A stretch of 64,000 nt of DNA from Saccharopolyspora oryzae (GCF_027853915.1 NZ_JAQGLA010000002.1:124001-188000); one strand, 5' to 3'. Counted from the stretch's first letter, positions 34,953 to 43,744 are shown. Notes: a model not told the origin generated them from the sequence alone. Numbers and translations are program-made.

Positions 34953-37136
34953 GTGTCAAATCACGGATACGAGGACGAGCTGCGGTCCGAGCAGGACTAC
35001 GTGGCCGAGCTCTACGCACGGCTCGACGCCGAGCGAACGCGGGTGAAGGGCGAATTCCGGACGGCGTTGCGCGATCACGGCGGGAGCGCGGTGGAACGCG
35101 ACGTCGAGGTGCGCGCGCTGGCCAGGGAGGCCAAGCGGCTGGACGTCGCCGACAACGGGCTGTGCTTCGGCCGGCTGGACAGCACTTCCGGCGAGCGCTC
35201 CTACATCGGCCGGATCGGCATCTTCGACGAGGACGACGACTACGAGCCGATGCTGCTGGACTGGCGGGCACCGGCCGCTCGCCCGTTCTACACCGCCACC
35301 GGCGCGAACCCGGAGAACATGCGCCGGCGCCGCCAGTTCCACACCCGCGGGCGCCGGATCGTCGACTTCACCGACGAGCTGCTCGGCCGTCCCGACGGCG
35401 ACGCGCAGGGCGACGCCGCGCTGCTCGCGGCGGTCAACGCACCGCGCGGCGAGGGCATGCGCGACATCGTGGCCACGATCCAGGCCGAGCAGGACGAGAT
35501 CATCCGCCTCGACCACCCGGGCGTGCTGGTCATCGAGGGCGGTCCGGGCACCGGGAAGACCGTGGTGGCCCTGCACCGCGTCGCCTACCTGCTCTACACC
35601 CAGCGCGAGCGCATGGAACGCCACGGCGTGCTCGTGGTCGGTCCCAATCCCGCGTTCCTGAACCACATCGGCCGCGTCCTGCCCTCGCTGGGCGAGTCCG
35701 ACGTGGTGTTCACGACCACCGGCGGCCTCGTGCCCGGCCTGCGCGTCACCGCGGAGGACACCCCGGAGGCCGCGCGGATCAAGGGTTCGCTGAAGGTGCT
35801 GGACGTGCTGGCCGCGGCGATCGCCGACCGGCAGCGGCTGCCGGAGCAGCCGATCCGCATCGAGCTGTCCGACGTCACGGTCCGCATCGACGCCGAGACC
35901 GCCGAGTGGGCCCGGCAGGAAGCCCGCGACAGCGGTGCGCCGCACAACGAAGCGCGTGCGGTGTTCACCGAGATCGTGACCTACGTGCTCACCGAGCGGG
36001 CCATCGGGCGGATCGGCCGGGGCTGGTTGACCAGGGACGACAAGGAGGCTTGGGAGCAGCTGCGCGGTGACCTCCTCGAGGAGCTGGCGCGCAACGACGC
36101 GTTCACCACTGCACTCGACGAGCTCTGGCCCGTGCTCACACCCGAAACCTTGCTGGCGCCGCTGTACGAATCCCCCGAGCGCCTGCGCGCGGCTGGCGCG
36201 GACGACGCGCTGCTGCGGGCTCAGGGCGATGCGTGGACCGTGTCGGACGTACCGCTGCTGGACGAGCTGGTCGACATGCTGGGACGCGTCAAGTCGGCCG
36301 ACCGGGAAGCTGAGCGGGAGCGCGAGCGGGAGGCCGAGTACGCCGCCGGTGTCATGGAAATCCTCCAGGTGGAGCGCCAGGACATGATGGACGACGAGGA
36401 CCACCTGCTCGCCCAGGACCTGCTGCACGCCGACGAGCTGGCGGACCGCTTCGTCGAGCGCGACACCCGCGACCTGGCCGAGCGCGCCGCCGCGGACCGG
36501 GACTGGACCTACCGGCACGTGGTGGTCGACGAGGCCCAAGAACTGTCCGAAATGGACTGGCGGGTGCTGATGCGGCGCTGCCCGAGCCGGTCGTTCACGG
36601 TGGTCGGGGACCTCGCCCAGCGCCGCTCGGCGGCCGGGGCGACCTCGTGGGGCGCGATGCTGGACCCGTACGTGCCCGGCCGCTGGGTCTACCGGTCGTT
36701 GACGGTGAACTACCGCACGCCGGCCGAGATCATGGCCGTCGCGGCCTCGGTCCTCGCCGAGTTCGCGCCCGAGGTCGCACCACCGGACTCGGTCCGCTCC
36801 TGCGGTGTCCAGCCGTGGTCGCGGCAGGTCGGCGGTGACGAGCTGATCGCCGCGGTGGAGGAGTTCACCCGGGACGAAGCCGGTCGCGAAGGCACCAGCG
36901 TCGTGATCGGCCCACCGGACCTGCCGGGCGCGGTGCCGGCGTCGGAGACGAAGGGCCTGGAGTACGACGCGGTCCTGGTGGTCGATCCGGAGCGGATCCT
37001 CGCCGACGGTCCGCGCGGTGCGGCGGAGCTCTACGTAGCCCTGACCCGCGCCACCCAGCGCCTCGGCGTCCTGCACCGGGGCGCGCTGCCGCAGGCGCTG
37101 AGCGGGCTCGACGAGGCCGTGCCCGCGCGCTCGTAG
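34953..37136 (+). CDS. HelD/HelR-class SF1 ATPase acting on RNA polymerase
   Basis: 727 aa, the length of actinobacterial HelD. Order: N-terminal coiled coil (about 5-65, DELRSEQDYVAELYARLDAE), the family mark LLDWRAPAARPFYTAT (about 105), Walker A GGPGTGKT (about 196-203), a charged helical insert (about 430-500, with REAEREREREAEYAAG), Walker B VVVDEAQELSEMDW (about 525) and motif VI YVALTRATQRLGVL near the end. These proteins enter the RNA polymerase channels and free it from DNA; HelR forms also protect it from rifamycins. I cannot tell HelD from HelR by sequence alone. GTG 34953 has GAGGGG just upstream. Alone between permease and Mut7-C genes. Confidence 0.88.
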   Translation: MSNHGYEDELRSEQDYVAELYARLDAERTRVKGEFRTALRDHGGSAVERDVEVRALAREAKRLDVADNGLCFGRLDSTSGERSYIGRIGIFDEDDDYEPMLLDWRAPAARPFYTATGANPENMRRRRQFHTRGRRIVDFTDELLGRPDGDAQGDAALLAAVNAPRGEGMRDIVATIQAEQDEIIRLDHPGVLVIEGGPGTGKTVVALHRVAYLLYTQRERMERHGVLVVGPNPAFLNHIGRVLPSLGESDVVFTTTGGLVPGLRVTAEDTPEAARIKGSLKVLDVLAAAIADRQRLPEQPIRIELSDVTVRIDAETAEWARQEARDSGAPHNEARAVFTEIVTYVLTERAIGRIGRGWLTRDDKEAWEQLRGDLLEELARNDAFTTALDELWPVLTPETLLAPLYESPERLRAAGADDALLRAQGDAWTVSDVPLLDELVDMLGRVKSADREAEREREREAEYAAGVMEILQVERQDMMDDEDHLLAQDLLHADELADRFVERDTRDLAERAAADRDWTYRHVVVDEAQELSEMDWRVLMRRCPSRSFTVVGDLAQRRSAAGATSWGAMLDPYVPGRWVYRSLTVNYRTPAEIMAVAASVLAEFAPEVAPPDSVRSCGVQPWSRQVGGDELIAAVEEFTRDEAGREGTSVVIGPPDLPGAVPASETKGLEYDAVLVVDPERILADGPRGAAELYVALTRATQRLGVLHRGALPQALSGLDEAVPARS

Positions 37137-37149
37137 CGGAGCCGGGGCG

Positions 37150-37899
37150 ATGGCGCGAGCGGGGTCACCGGCCGACCATGTGCACATGGCACCGACGCTG
37201 CGCGTGCGCATCGCCCCGGAGCTGCGGTTCTTCGCCGCTCCGCGGAACCGGGGCGACGTGGTCGAGGTGGCCTACGACGGCACGGCGACGCTCGGGCACG
37301 TCGCCGAGTCGTTGGGCGTGCCGTTGACCGAGGTCGGGGCGCTGCTGGCCGACGGCGTGCCGCGCGATCCCGGGTACCAGCCGCGCGGTGCGGCGACCGT
37401 CGAGATCCGGCCGGTCGAGCGCCCGCAGGCCGCTCCCCCGCGGTTCCTGCTGGACGTGCACCTGGGCAAGCTCGCCCGGCGGCTGCGGCTGGTCGGCGTG
37501 GACACCGCCTACCGCAACGACGCCGACGATGACGAGCTGATCGCGGAGGCCGCGCAGGCGCACCGGGTGCTGCTCACCCAAGACCGGGGATTGCTGCAGC
37601 GCCGAGCGCTGTGGGCCGGTGCCTACGTCCGGGGTTCCGATCCGGCACGGCAGCTGGTGGACGTCGTCGAGCGGTTCGCTCCCCCGCTGGCGCCGTGGAC
37701 GCGCTGCACCTCGTGCAACGGACTGCTGGCCCGGGTGTCCAAAGAGGACGTCGAGGCGGAGGTGGAGCCGGGGACCCGGCGCAACTACGACGAGTACGCG
37801 CGGTGCCGGGATTGCGAGCGGGTGTACTGGCGCGGCGCGCACTCCCGGCGGATCAACGCGATCATCCGCTCCGCCCTAGACGCGTACCCCGGCGGTTGA
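37150..37899 (+). CDS. Mut7-C RNase-domain protein with ubiquitin-like N-terminus
   Basis: 249 aa. Residues about 13-90 form a ubiquitin/ThiS-like fold (LRVRIAPELRFFAAP ... VEIRPVERP). From about 97 the Mut7-C PIN-like domain follows: FLLDVHLGKLARRLRLVGVDT with an acidic site, NDADDDELIAEA, VLLTQDRGLLQRR. A C-terminal zinc ribbon has CTSCNG and CRDCERVYW. This is the usual architecture of bacterial Mut7-C proteins, predicted RNases. ATG 37150 is 13 nt after the helicase stop, so co-transcription with HelD/HelR is likely. ATG 37186 is an alternative start. Confidence 0.9.
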   Translation: MARAGSPADHVHMAPTLRVRIAPELRFFAAPRNRGDVVEVAYDGTATLGHVAESLGVPLTEVGALLADGVPRDPGYQPRGAATVEIRPVERPQAAPPRFLLDVHLGKLARRLRLVGVDTAYRNDADDDELIAEAAQAHRVLLTQDRGLLQRRALWAGAYVRGSDPARQLVDVVERFAPPLAPWTRCTSCNGLLARVSKEDVEAEVEPGTRRNYDEYARCRDCERVYWRGAHSRRINAIIRSALDAYPGG

Positions 37900-37906
37900 G
37901 CTGGTG

Positions 37907-37949
37907 CGCGAGGGGTGGCAGGACGTCGGGGAAACCACCACCCCTCGCG
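37907..37949. terminator. Hairpin between convergent Mut7-C and esterase genes
   Basis: Perfect 12-bp arms CGCGAGGGGTGG (37907-37918) and CCACCCCTCGCG (37938-37949), loop 19 nt. It can end transcripts from both sides. Confidence 0.75.
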
Positions 37950-37954
37950 GTCTG

Positions 37955-38752
37955 TCAGCCGGTGATCGCGTTGAGCACCGGGAGGTAGCCGTTGGCGTAG
38001 CCGCTGACGTTCGGGTGGAAGGACTCCACCAGCGGGTTGCTCGGTCCGTTGATCCACTCCTCGGAGGCGCAGACGCCGTGGCCGTCGAACGCGTCCCGGG
38101 TGTCGGCGTAGGTGAACCCGGCCGCCTCGGCGCGCTCGGAGATCACCCCGGCCAGCACGTCCGAACCGTCGTTGATGCGCTGCCGCTTGGCCTCGGAGAA
38201 GAACGGGACGCCGCACTCGCCGAGCGAGTTGAGGCGCGGGTAGCCGAGCACCACGACCTTGGCGTTGGGGGCCGCCTCGCGGATGTTGGCGTAGGTGGTG
38301 TCGAGCTTGGCGGGCAGCTCGTTGCGGGCCTTGTCCTCGCCCCCGGCGACCGCCGAGTCGCACTTCTCGTCCGTGCCCAGCAAGCAGTCCTGGATCACGC
38401 TGGAGAAGCCGACGTCGTTGCCGCCGATGGAGAGGGTGACCAGCGTGGTGTCGGCGCTGAGCTTGTCGAGCTGGTTGTTGTTGACGTCGTCGGTCACCGC
38501 GCCCGAGCAAGCGGCGAAGTCGAAGTTGGCGACGTCGTGCGAGTCGGCCCACAGCTGCGCGTAGGCCTTGGGGCTGCGCAGGCAGTCCCCGCTGTCTTCG
38601 AAGTACTCGCGGGTGCCGACCCCGGAGGCGTAGGAGTCGCCCAGTGCTGCGTAGTTCTCGGCGGCGGATGTCGCGAACGCCGGTGCGGCCAGCGCGGTGC
38701 TCGCCGTCGCCACCACCGCCGCGGCACCGAGGACGTGCCGTAAGTGACGCAT
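37955..38752 (-). CDS. Secreted SGNH/GDSL esterase-lipase
   Basis: 265 aa. Sec signal peptide (VLGAAAVVATASTALAAPAFA, cleavage about residue 28). Block I ALGDSYASGVG with nucleophile Ser about 43, Gly block, Asn in SIGGNDVGF (about 105), and the His block ESFHPNVSGY near 250, where Glu replaces the more usual Asp at the DXXH position. Six Cys suggest three disulfides, as in Streptomyces lipases of this family. GGAGGA precedes ATG 38752. Secreted lipid or ester hydrolysis is expected. Confidence 0.93.
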   Translation of the reverse strand: MRHLRHVLGAAAVVATASTALAAPAFATSAAENYAALGDSYASGVGTREYFEDSGDCLRSPKAYAQLWADSHDVANFDFAACSGAVTDDVNNNQLDKLSADTTLVTLSIGGNDVGFSSVIQDCLLGTDEKCDSAVAGGEDKARNELPAKLDTTYANIREAAPNAKVVVLGYPRLNSLGECGVPFFSEAKRQRINDGSDVLAGVISERAEAAGFTYADTRDAFDGHGVCASEEWINGPSNPLVESFHPNVSGYANGYLPVLNAITG

Positions 38753-39257
38753 TCTTCCTCCGATCGGAGAGATCGAAAAAGCGTCACCATTCAAGGAGCA
38801 TCCGGCCGAAAACCGGAGAAATTGGCGAGTACCCGCCAGTAATGACCGCTGCGGCACGTGAAAGCCCTTGCCGCCAGCCGCCAACCGGGTGCACCTGTTC
38901 CCAGACGTGCTCGGCGCTCACCGGCAACACGACCGCGGCGAGCCGGGGACGGCTCCGACCAGCAGGAGCACGCCGCAATCACGTGTGAAAGCAGGCGCGC
39001 GACCGAGCGCCGAAATCACGCCGACCGCATTGACGTGATCTCACCTACTTCAGGTGACTTCTACCAGGGACTCCACGCCCACCTTCAGGCCCACCCGCGG
39101 CCATCCTGGCTATGACGATCTCATTTGGCCCCGGCTTGACGGCTTGATCTGGCCGATCGCGACGCTGTTGCGTTCTTCGCGCTCGGTCAGGACCTGGAAG
39201 AGGCCAAATCAAGCCGGCGAGGCTGGTTTGTCGGTGCTCGGACCTAGTATGCGGAGC
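38753..39257. other. Gene-poor region upstream of esterase and of the DinB segment
   Basis: 38753-39027 should hold the esterase promoter on the minus strand; no clear consensus found. From 39028 starts a segment with different texture bounded by direct repeats. A hairpin with 14 of 15 matching bases in its arms (39140-39154 and 39202-39216) lies before the DinB gene. A 35-codon frame covering it (39140-39247, ending GWFVGART) has no recognised relative. Confidence 0.45.
39028..39039 (+). repeat. Direct repeat, left copy (CATTGACGTGAT)
   Basis: Exact 12-bp match to 40221-40232, 1.19 kb away. The adjoining GTGATCTCA (39035-39043) is also an exact inverted match to TGAGATCAC (40210-40218). The repeats bracket the DinB gene and the hrpA remnant and suggest the ends of an inserted segment. 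Confidence 0.6.
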
Positions 39258-39977
39258 ATGACGCGGTATGCCGACGAGGATCTGCACGGTGCGGAGTTCC
39301 GCGAGTGCGATCTGACCGGGGCACGCCTGATCGGCGTCGTCATGCAGGATGCCGTGATCGACGGGCTCATCACCAACCTCGTGGTGAATGGTGTCGAGGT
39401 CACCGAGTACGTCGAGGCAGAGCTCGACCGACGTCATCCGGTGCGGGTGCTGATCCGCTCCGAGGACCCTGTCGATCTGCGCGAGGCATCGCGTCAGCTC
39501 CATGCCGACTGGGCCGCCACGATCGAGCGAATCCGCCGTACGCCCGGCATCGAGCGCCGCAGCGTGAACGACGAGTGGTCGGCGGTGCAGACGATGCGCC
39601 ATCTGGTCTTCGTCCACGACTCGTGGTTCCGCCGCTGCTGCCTGGGCTCGACGGAGCTGTTCACGCCGATGAGCATCGGGACGACCGTCGAGCCCTACCG
39701 TGGAGCGCACGGGCTTGACCTCTCGCTCGATCCGGGCCTCGACGAGATCGTGAGCGTGCGTGATGCACAGGCCGCCGAGCTCGAGGCCTGGCTCGACGAG
39801 GTCACCGCTGTGCAGCTCGCAGCGCGAGCACCGGTGCCCGACGACGATGTCTGGCCGCCGTACGCCCGGGGCCGCTTGGTGCGGCAGTGCCTCGGCACGG
39901 TGCTCAACGAGACCTTCGAGCACCACAGCTTCTGCGTCCGCGACCTCGATCTGATCGAGGCACAGGACGCTGAGTAG
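39258..39977 (+). CDS. DinB-family protein with pentapeptide-like N-terminus
   Basis: 239 aa. Residues about 6-40 resemble pentapeptide repeats (EDLHGAEFRECDLTGARLIG). The DinB-like four-helix part follows: DDWSAVQTMRHLVFVHDSWF-type sequence with a metal-site His, and ETFEHHSFCVRDL near the end with the second His pair. DinB proteins bind a divalent metal and many are thiol-dependent transferases. ATG 39258 is used; ATG 39249 is in frame. The gene sits in a segment bounded by direct repeats together with a decayed helicase end, so it may have been acquired by transfer. Confidence 0.8.
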   Translation: MTRYADEDLHGAEFRECDLTGARLIGVVMQDAVIDGLITNLVVNGVEVTEYVEAELDRRHPVRVLIRSEDPVDLREASRQLHADWAATIERIRRTPGIERRSVNDEWSAVQTMRHLVFVHDSWFRRCCLGSTELFTPMSIGTTVEPYRGAHGLDLSLDPGLDEIVSVRDAQAAELEAWLDEVTAVQLAARAPVPDDDVWPPYARGRLVRQCLGTVLNETFEHHSFCVRDLDLIEAQDAE

Positions 39978-39983
39978 GGCCGG

Positions 39984-40140
39984 CTACCGACTCAGCATCT
40001 TGCGGATGCGGGCATCGCTGACCGTCTGCGCGGTGCCGAGCTACTGGGCCCAGAGCTGGACGCGGTACTTCTCGAGCACCCGGAGGGCCTGACCTGGGTG
40101 CTGGCCGGGCGGGCGGCCGTCGGGAGCGCGGCGAGCTGGT
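39984..40140 (-). pseudogene. 3'-end remnant of an hrpA-like helicase gene
   Basis: Minus-strand translation gives PGQALRVLEKYRVQLWAQ, an in-frame TAG, then LGTAQTVSDARIRKMLSR and a stop (39984-39986). This matches the C-terminal end of HrpA-type ATP-dependent RNA helicases (DUF3418 end, LRVSLFAQQLGT...VSEKRI) as I remember it, with the first Gln of QQLGT turned into a stop. Upstream sequence on this strand (from about 40141) no longer matches. Only about 50 codons of a gene of more than 1200 are left. Confidence 0.6.
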
Positions 40141-40220
40141 AGATCAAACCGCTAAAGCCAGCCATCCCCACAGGCACAGGCAGAACCGCTTACATCAAGC
40201 CGATCTTGTTGAGATCACCT

Positions 40221-40232
40221 CATTGACGTGAT
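40221..40232 (+). repeat. Direct repeat, right copy (CATTGACGTGAT)
   Basis: Exact copy of 39028-39039. To its right starts the AT-rich leader of the symporter gene. Confidence 0.6.
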
Positions 40233-40506
40233 TGCCGAATCCGGGAAATCGACTCCCTCTCGGCGCAACGACCGGGGCGATCTATCAGACCTGACGAGCA
40301 ACCAGTTGTCTAGCGCAACGAAGAAACGCGACGTAAACGTTACCTTTACTTTCACAATGCGGAAACGTGCAGCGCACGAGTTGTGGCAAAAGTTACTTCC
40401 GGGTTCATATCTCCCGAAATTTCGTATAGGCACTATTGGGAATCGCGCATTTTCGCCCACCCGGCTGGAGAATTGCGCGAGAACTGAGAACGAATTCGGA
40501 GGAGTA
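40233..40506 (+). promoter_or_regulatory. AT-rich leader of the symporter-monooxygenase operon
   Basis: About 270 bp, clearly lower in GC than the rest of the window (for example TTTACTTTCACAATG near 40344 and CATATCTCCCGAAATTTCG near 40408). It has the dyad-like TAAACGTTAC around 40333-40342. No unambiguous -35/-10 pair. A promoter with regulator sites is expected here. Confidence 0.45.
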
Positions 40507-42156
40507 GTGTTTCAACTCAGTGCGGTATCGACCGCTCTGTTATTGCTCGCGTTCTACGGGCTCACGTTCCTCATGACTCTCACCATTCGGGAGAAGAAGG
40601 AGAACGTCGACGGGTTCATGGTCTCCAACGGCGCGGTGGGCTTCGGCATCTCCGCCGCGAGCATGACCGCGACCTGGGTGTGGGCCGCCTCGCTCTACGC
40701 GGCGGCCAGCTCGGGCTACACCTACGGTGTGTCGGGGCCGATCCACTACGGGCTGTGGGGTGCGCTGATGATCCTGTGCATCTACCCGTTCGGTCGGCAC
40801 TTCCGCAAGGTGGCGCCCAAGGCCCACACCCTGGCCGAGGTGATGCACGCGCGCCACGGCCGTTCCAGCCAGCTGATCCTGGCCGTGTCCAACATCGTCG
40901 GCAGCGTCATCAGCCTGACCGCGAACTTCACCGCCGCCGGCGCGCTGATGGAGATCCTGACGCCGTTCAGCTTCCTGCACGGCGTGCTGATCGCCGCGAT
41001 CGGCGTACTCGCCTACACCCTGTGGTCCGGCTTCCGGGCTTCGGTGATGACCGACTTCGCGCAGCTCGTCGCGATGATGCTGGCCGCCGCGCTCATCGTC
41101 CCGATGGTGTTCTTCGCGACCGGCGGCATCAGCGCCCTGGACCAGGGCATGGCCGGGTTGACCGACGAACAGGCGAACTTCTTCTCCGGTGAGGCGTTCC
41201 TGGAGCAGGGCGGCCCGTACCTGGCCGCGGTGCTGGCCTACGCGATCGGCAACCAGACCATCGCGCAGCGGCTGTTCGCGGTGCGCCAGGACCGGATCAA
41301 GAGCACCTTCATCACCGCGACCCTCGGTTACGCCGGCACGGTGATCGGCCTGGGCATGCTGGGTCTGCTGGCCGTGATGGTCGGACTGCAGCCGATGAAC
41401 GGCGACATGAACAACATCATCCCGCAGATGGCCTCCGAGTACCTGTCCCCGGTGATGGTGGGTCTGCTGTTCATCATGGTGATCGGTTCGCTGTCGTCCA
41501 CCGCGGACTCCGACCTCGCGGCGCTGTCCTCGCTGGTGATGACCGACATCTACGGCAAGAACCTGGCGCGCGGCAAGGTCAACCCGCGCACGATGCTCCA
41601 CATCGGACGGATCACGATGATCGCGGCCACCGCGCTCGGCGTGATGTTCGCGGTGTCGAACTTCAACATCCTCGACCTGCTGGTGTTCGTCGGCGCGCTG
41701 TGGGGCGCCCTGGTGTTCCCGGTGATCGCCAGCTTCTACTGGGACCGCATCACCAACCTCGCGTTCACCGTCTCCGTGGTCGTCGCGCTGGGGTTCTTCC
41801 TCGTGGCGCGCTTCGAACTGCTGCCGCTCACCGGGATCGTCGCGCTCGTCATGGAGTTCGCCGCGGTCATCGGCGGCGCGGTGGTGTTCGGCTTCATGGC
41901 CTTCGGCCTGTTCGGCAAGCAGGTCGGCTTCACCGTCGGCGGCATCGCGGGCGTGGTGCTGTTCCCGCTGATCATGGGCTTCCTGCGGGACTACCCGACG
42001 CTGCTCGGCTCGCTGGTGTCCTACGGCGTCAGCACCGTCGTGTGCGTCGCCATCAGCATGGCCAACAAGGACCGGTTCGACTTCGCGCTCATCAACGAGC
42101 GCGTCACCGAGTTCCAGCTGAAGGACCGGCCCGAGCCGGCCGAAGCCGCCCGCTGA
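40507..42156 (+). CDS. Sodium:solute symporter, methylamine/osmolyte-type
   Basis: 549 aa with about 13-14 hydrophobic segments. REKKENVDGFMVSNGAVGFG, SMTATWVWAASLYAAASSGYTYG and SSTADSDLAALSSLVMTDIY are SSS-family marks. GTG 40507 has GGAGGAG directly upstream; the frame is open to 40228 without family sequence. It is followed by a 43-aa membrane protein and a Tmm-like monooxygenase, so a methylated amine or betaine is the likely cargo (inference). Confidence 0.88.
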   Translation: MFQLSAVSTALLLLAFYGLTFLMTLTIREKKENVDGFMVSNGAVGFGISAASMTATWVWAASLYAAASSGYTYGVSGPIHYGLWGALMILCIYPFGRHFRKVAPKAHTLAEVMHARHGRSSQLILAVSNIVGSVISLTANFTAAGALMEILTPFSFLHGVLIAAIGVLAYTLWSGFRASVMTDFAQLVAMMLAAALIVPMVFFATGGISALDQGMAGLTDEQANFFSGEAFLEQGGPYLAAVLAYAIGNQTIAQRLFAVRQDRIKSTFITATLGYAGTVIGLGMLGLLAVMVGLQPMNGDMNNIIPQMASEYLSPVMVGLLFIMVIGSLSSTADSDLAALSSLVMTDIYGKNLARGKVNPRTMLHIGRITMIAATALGVMFAVSNFNILDLLVFVGALWGALVFPVIASFYWDRITNLAFTVSVVVALGFFLVARFELLPLTGIVALVMEFAAVIGGAVVFGFMAFGLFGKQVGFTVGGIAGVVLFPLIMGFLRDYPTLLGSLVSYGVSTVVCVAISMANKDRFDFALINERVTEFQLKDRPEPAEAAR

Positions 42157-42190
42157 GCACCGGTCTGAGACGAAGAACGGAGTACGTGCC

Positions 42191-42322
42191 GTGGAGAACT
42201 TGATTCTGGCCGCCTACATCCTGGTGTGGCCGGCGTTGACCGCGATCGTGCTGATCGTGATGTGCGTGGCGGTGGCCAAGGACCACCGGGACGCCAAGAA
42301 GAACAACCGGTCGGTCGTCTGA
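42191..42322 (+). CDS. 43-aa single-helix transporter subunit
   Basis: GTG 42191 to TGA 42320-42322. The peptide starts VENLILAAYILVWPALT and has one hydrophobic helix (about 5-29), then a charged tail (KDHRDAKKNNRSVV). Small proteins of this shape are annotated as small subunits next to sodium symporters in actinobacteria, like MetS with MetP. It lies 34 nt after the symporter gene and 55 nt before the monooxygenase gene, so it is placed as the symporter's partner. Confidence 0.75.
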   Translation: MENLILAAYILVWPALTAIVLIVMCVAVAKDHRDAKKNNRSVV

Positions 42323-42377
42323 GCGGTCCCCTCGAACCCCGATCTGATCGAACTACTTCGCATTGGAGATGCAACCG

Positions 42378-43730
42378 ATGACGTCCCGCATCGCGGTGAT
42401 CGGCGCCGGCCCCAGCGGCCTGTCCCAGCTCCACGCCTTCGAAGAGGCGCGCAAGAAGGGCGCTGACGTGCCCGAGGTCGTGTGCTTCGAGAAGCAGAGC
42501 GACTGGGGTGGTCTCTGGAACTACTCGTGGCGCACCGGGCTCGACGAGTTCGGCGAGCCCGCGCACGGCAGCATGTACCGCTTCCTGTGGTCGAACGGGC
42601 CGAAGGAGTGCCTGGAGTTCGCCGACTACACCTTCGAGGAGCACTTCGGCAAGGCGATCCCGTCGTTCCCGCCGCGCGAGGTCCTCGCCGACTACATCCT
42701 GGGCCGGGCGAAGAAGAACGACGTCCGCCGGTTCATCCAGTTCAGCACCGCGGTGCGCTTCGTGTCGCACGACGCGACCACCGACCGGTTCACGGTGACG
42801 GTCGAGGACCTCAGCAGCAACGAGACGCGGCAGGAGGTGTTCGACCACGTCATCGTCGCCACCGGCCACTTCTCGGTGCCGAACGTGCCGCACTACCCCG
42901 GTTTCGAGTCGTTTCCCGGCCGGATCCTGCACTCCCACGACTTCCGCGACGCCCGCGAGTTCGCCGGCCAGAACGTGCTGGTCATGGGCAGCAGCTACTC
43001 GGCGGAGGACCTGGCGCTGCAGAGCAAGAAGTACGGCGCGAAGTCGGTGACGATCACCTACCGCACCGCGCCGATGGACTTCAAGTGGCCGGAAGGCGTC
43101 GAAGAGGTCCCGCAGCTGGTCGGGATGGACGGCGACGTCGCCCGCTTCAAGGACGGCACCACCCGCCAGATCGACGCGATCGTGCTGTGCACCGGGTACA
43201 AGCACCACTTCCCGTTCCTGGCGGACGAACTGCGCCTGCGCACCAAGAACGTGCTCTACCCGGCGAACCTGTACAAGGGCGTGTTCTGGCTGGACAACCC
43301 GAAGTTGATGTACCTGGGCATGCAGGACCAGTTCTACACGATGACCCTGTTCGACGCCGAGGCCTGGTACGCCCGCGACTACGTGCTCGGCCGGGTGTCC
43401 CTGCCGTCCCGCGAGGAGATGGCGGCCGACATCGAGGCGTGGGTCCAGCGCGAGTCGACGCTCACCGACGACGCGGGAATGATCGACTTCCAGGCCGACC
43501 ACGTGGCGGAACTCCTGGCCGAGGTGGACTACCCGAAGTTCGACCTCGACCTGACCCGCAAGCTCTTCCGCGACTGGGAGCACGACAAGCAGGAATCCAT
43601 CACCGGCTACCGCGACCGAGGCTTCCCCTCCCCCTGCACGGGAACCGAAGCCCCAACCCACCACACCCCGTGGTGGGAAGCCATGGACGACTCCCTGGAG
43701 ACGTTCCTCAACGCTCCCAAGCAGAGCTGA
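42378..43730 (+). CDS. tmm: Flavin monooxygenase, trimethylamine monooxygenase (Tmm)-like
   Basis: 450 aa, the length of bacterial Tmm. FAD site VIGAGPSGLSQ (residues 7-17), FEKQSDWGGLWNY, the FMO mark FPGRILHSHDF (about 178), NADPH site GSSYSAEDLAL (about 203) and ATGHFSVPNVP. MYRFLWSNGPKECLEFADYTFEEHFGK-type sequence and the C-terminal HHTPWWEAMDDSLE closely resemble Tmm as I remember it from Ruegeria and Methylophaga. Reaction: trimethylamine + O2 + NADPH to trimethylamine N-oxide. ATG 42378 has GGAG at 42365-42368. The next steps (Tdm, GMA synthase) are not in the window. Confidence 0.88.
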   Translation: MTSRIAVIGAGPSGLSQLHAFEEARKKGADVPEVVCFEKQSDWGGLWNYSWRTGLDEFGEPAHGSMYRFLWSNGPKECLEFADYTFEEHFGKAIPSFPPREVLADYILGRAKKNDVRRFIQFSTAVRFVSHDATTDRFTVTVEDLSSNETRQEVFDHVIVATGHFSVPNVPHYPGFESFPGRILHSHDFRDAREFAGQNVLVMGSSYSAEDLALQSKKYGAKSVTITYRTAPMDFKWPEGVEEVPQLVGMDGDVARFKDGTTRQIDAIVLCTGYKHHFPFLADELRLRTKNVLYPANLYKGVFWLDNPKLMYLGMQDQFYTMTLFDAEAWYARDYVLGRVSLPSREEMAADIEAWVQRESTLTDDAGMIDFQADHVAELLAEVDYPKFDLDLTRKLFRDWEHDKQESITGYRDRGFPSPCTGTEAPTHHTPWWEAMDDSLETFLNAPKQS

Positions 43731-43744
43731 CGCTGATCTGAACC

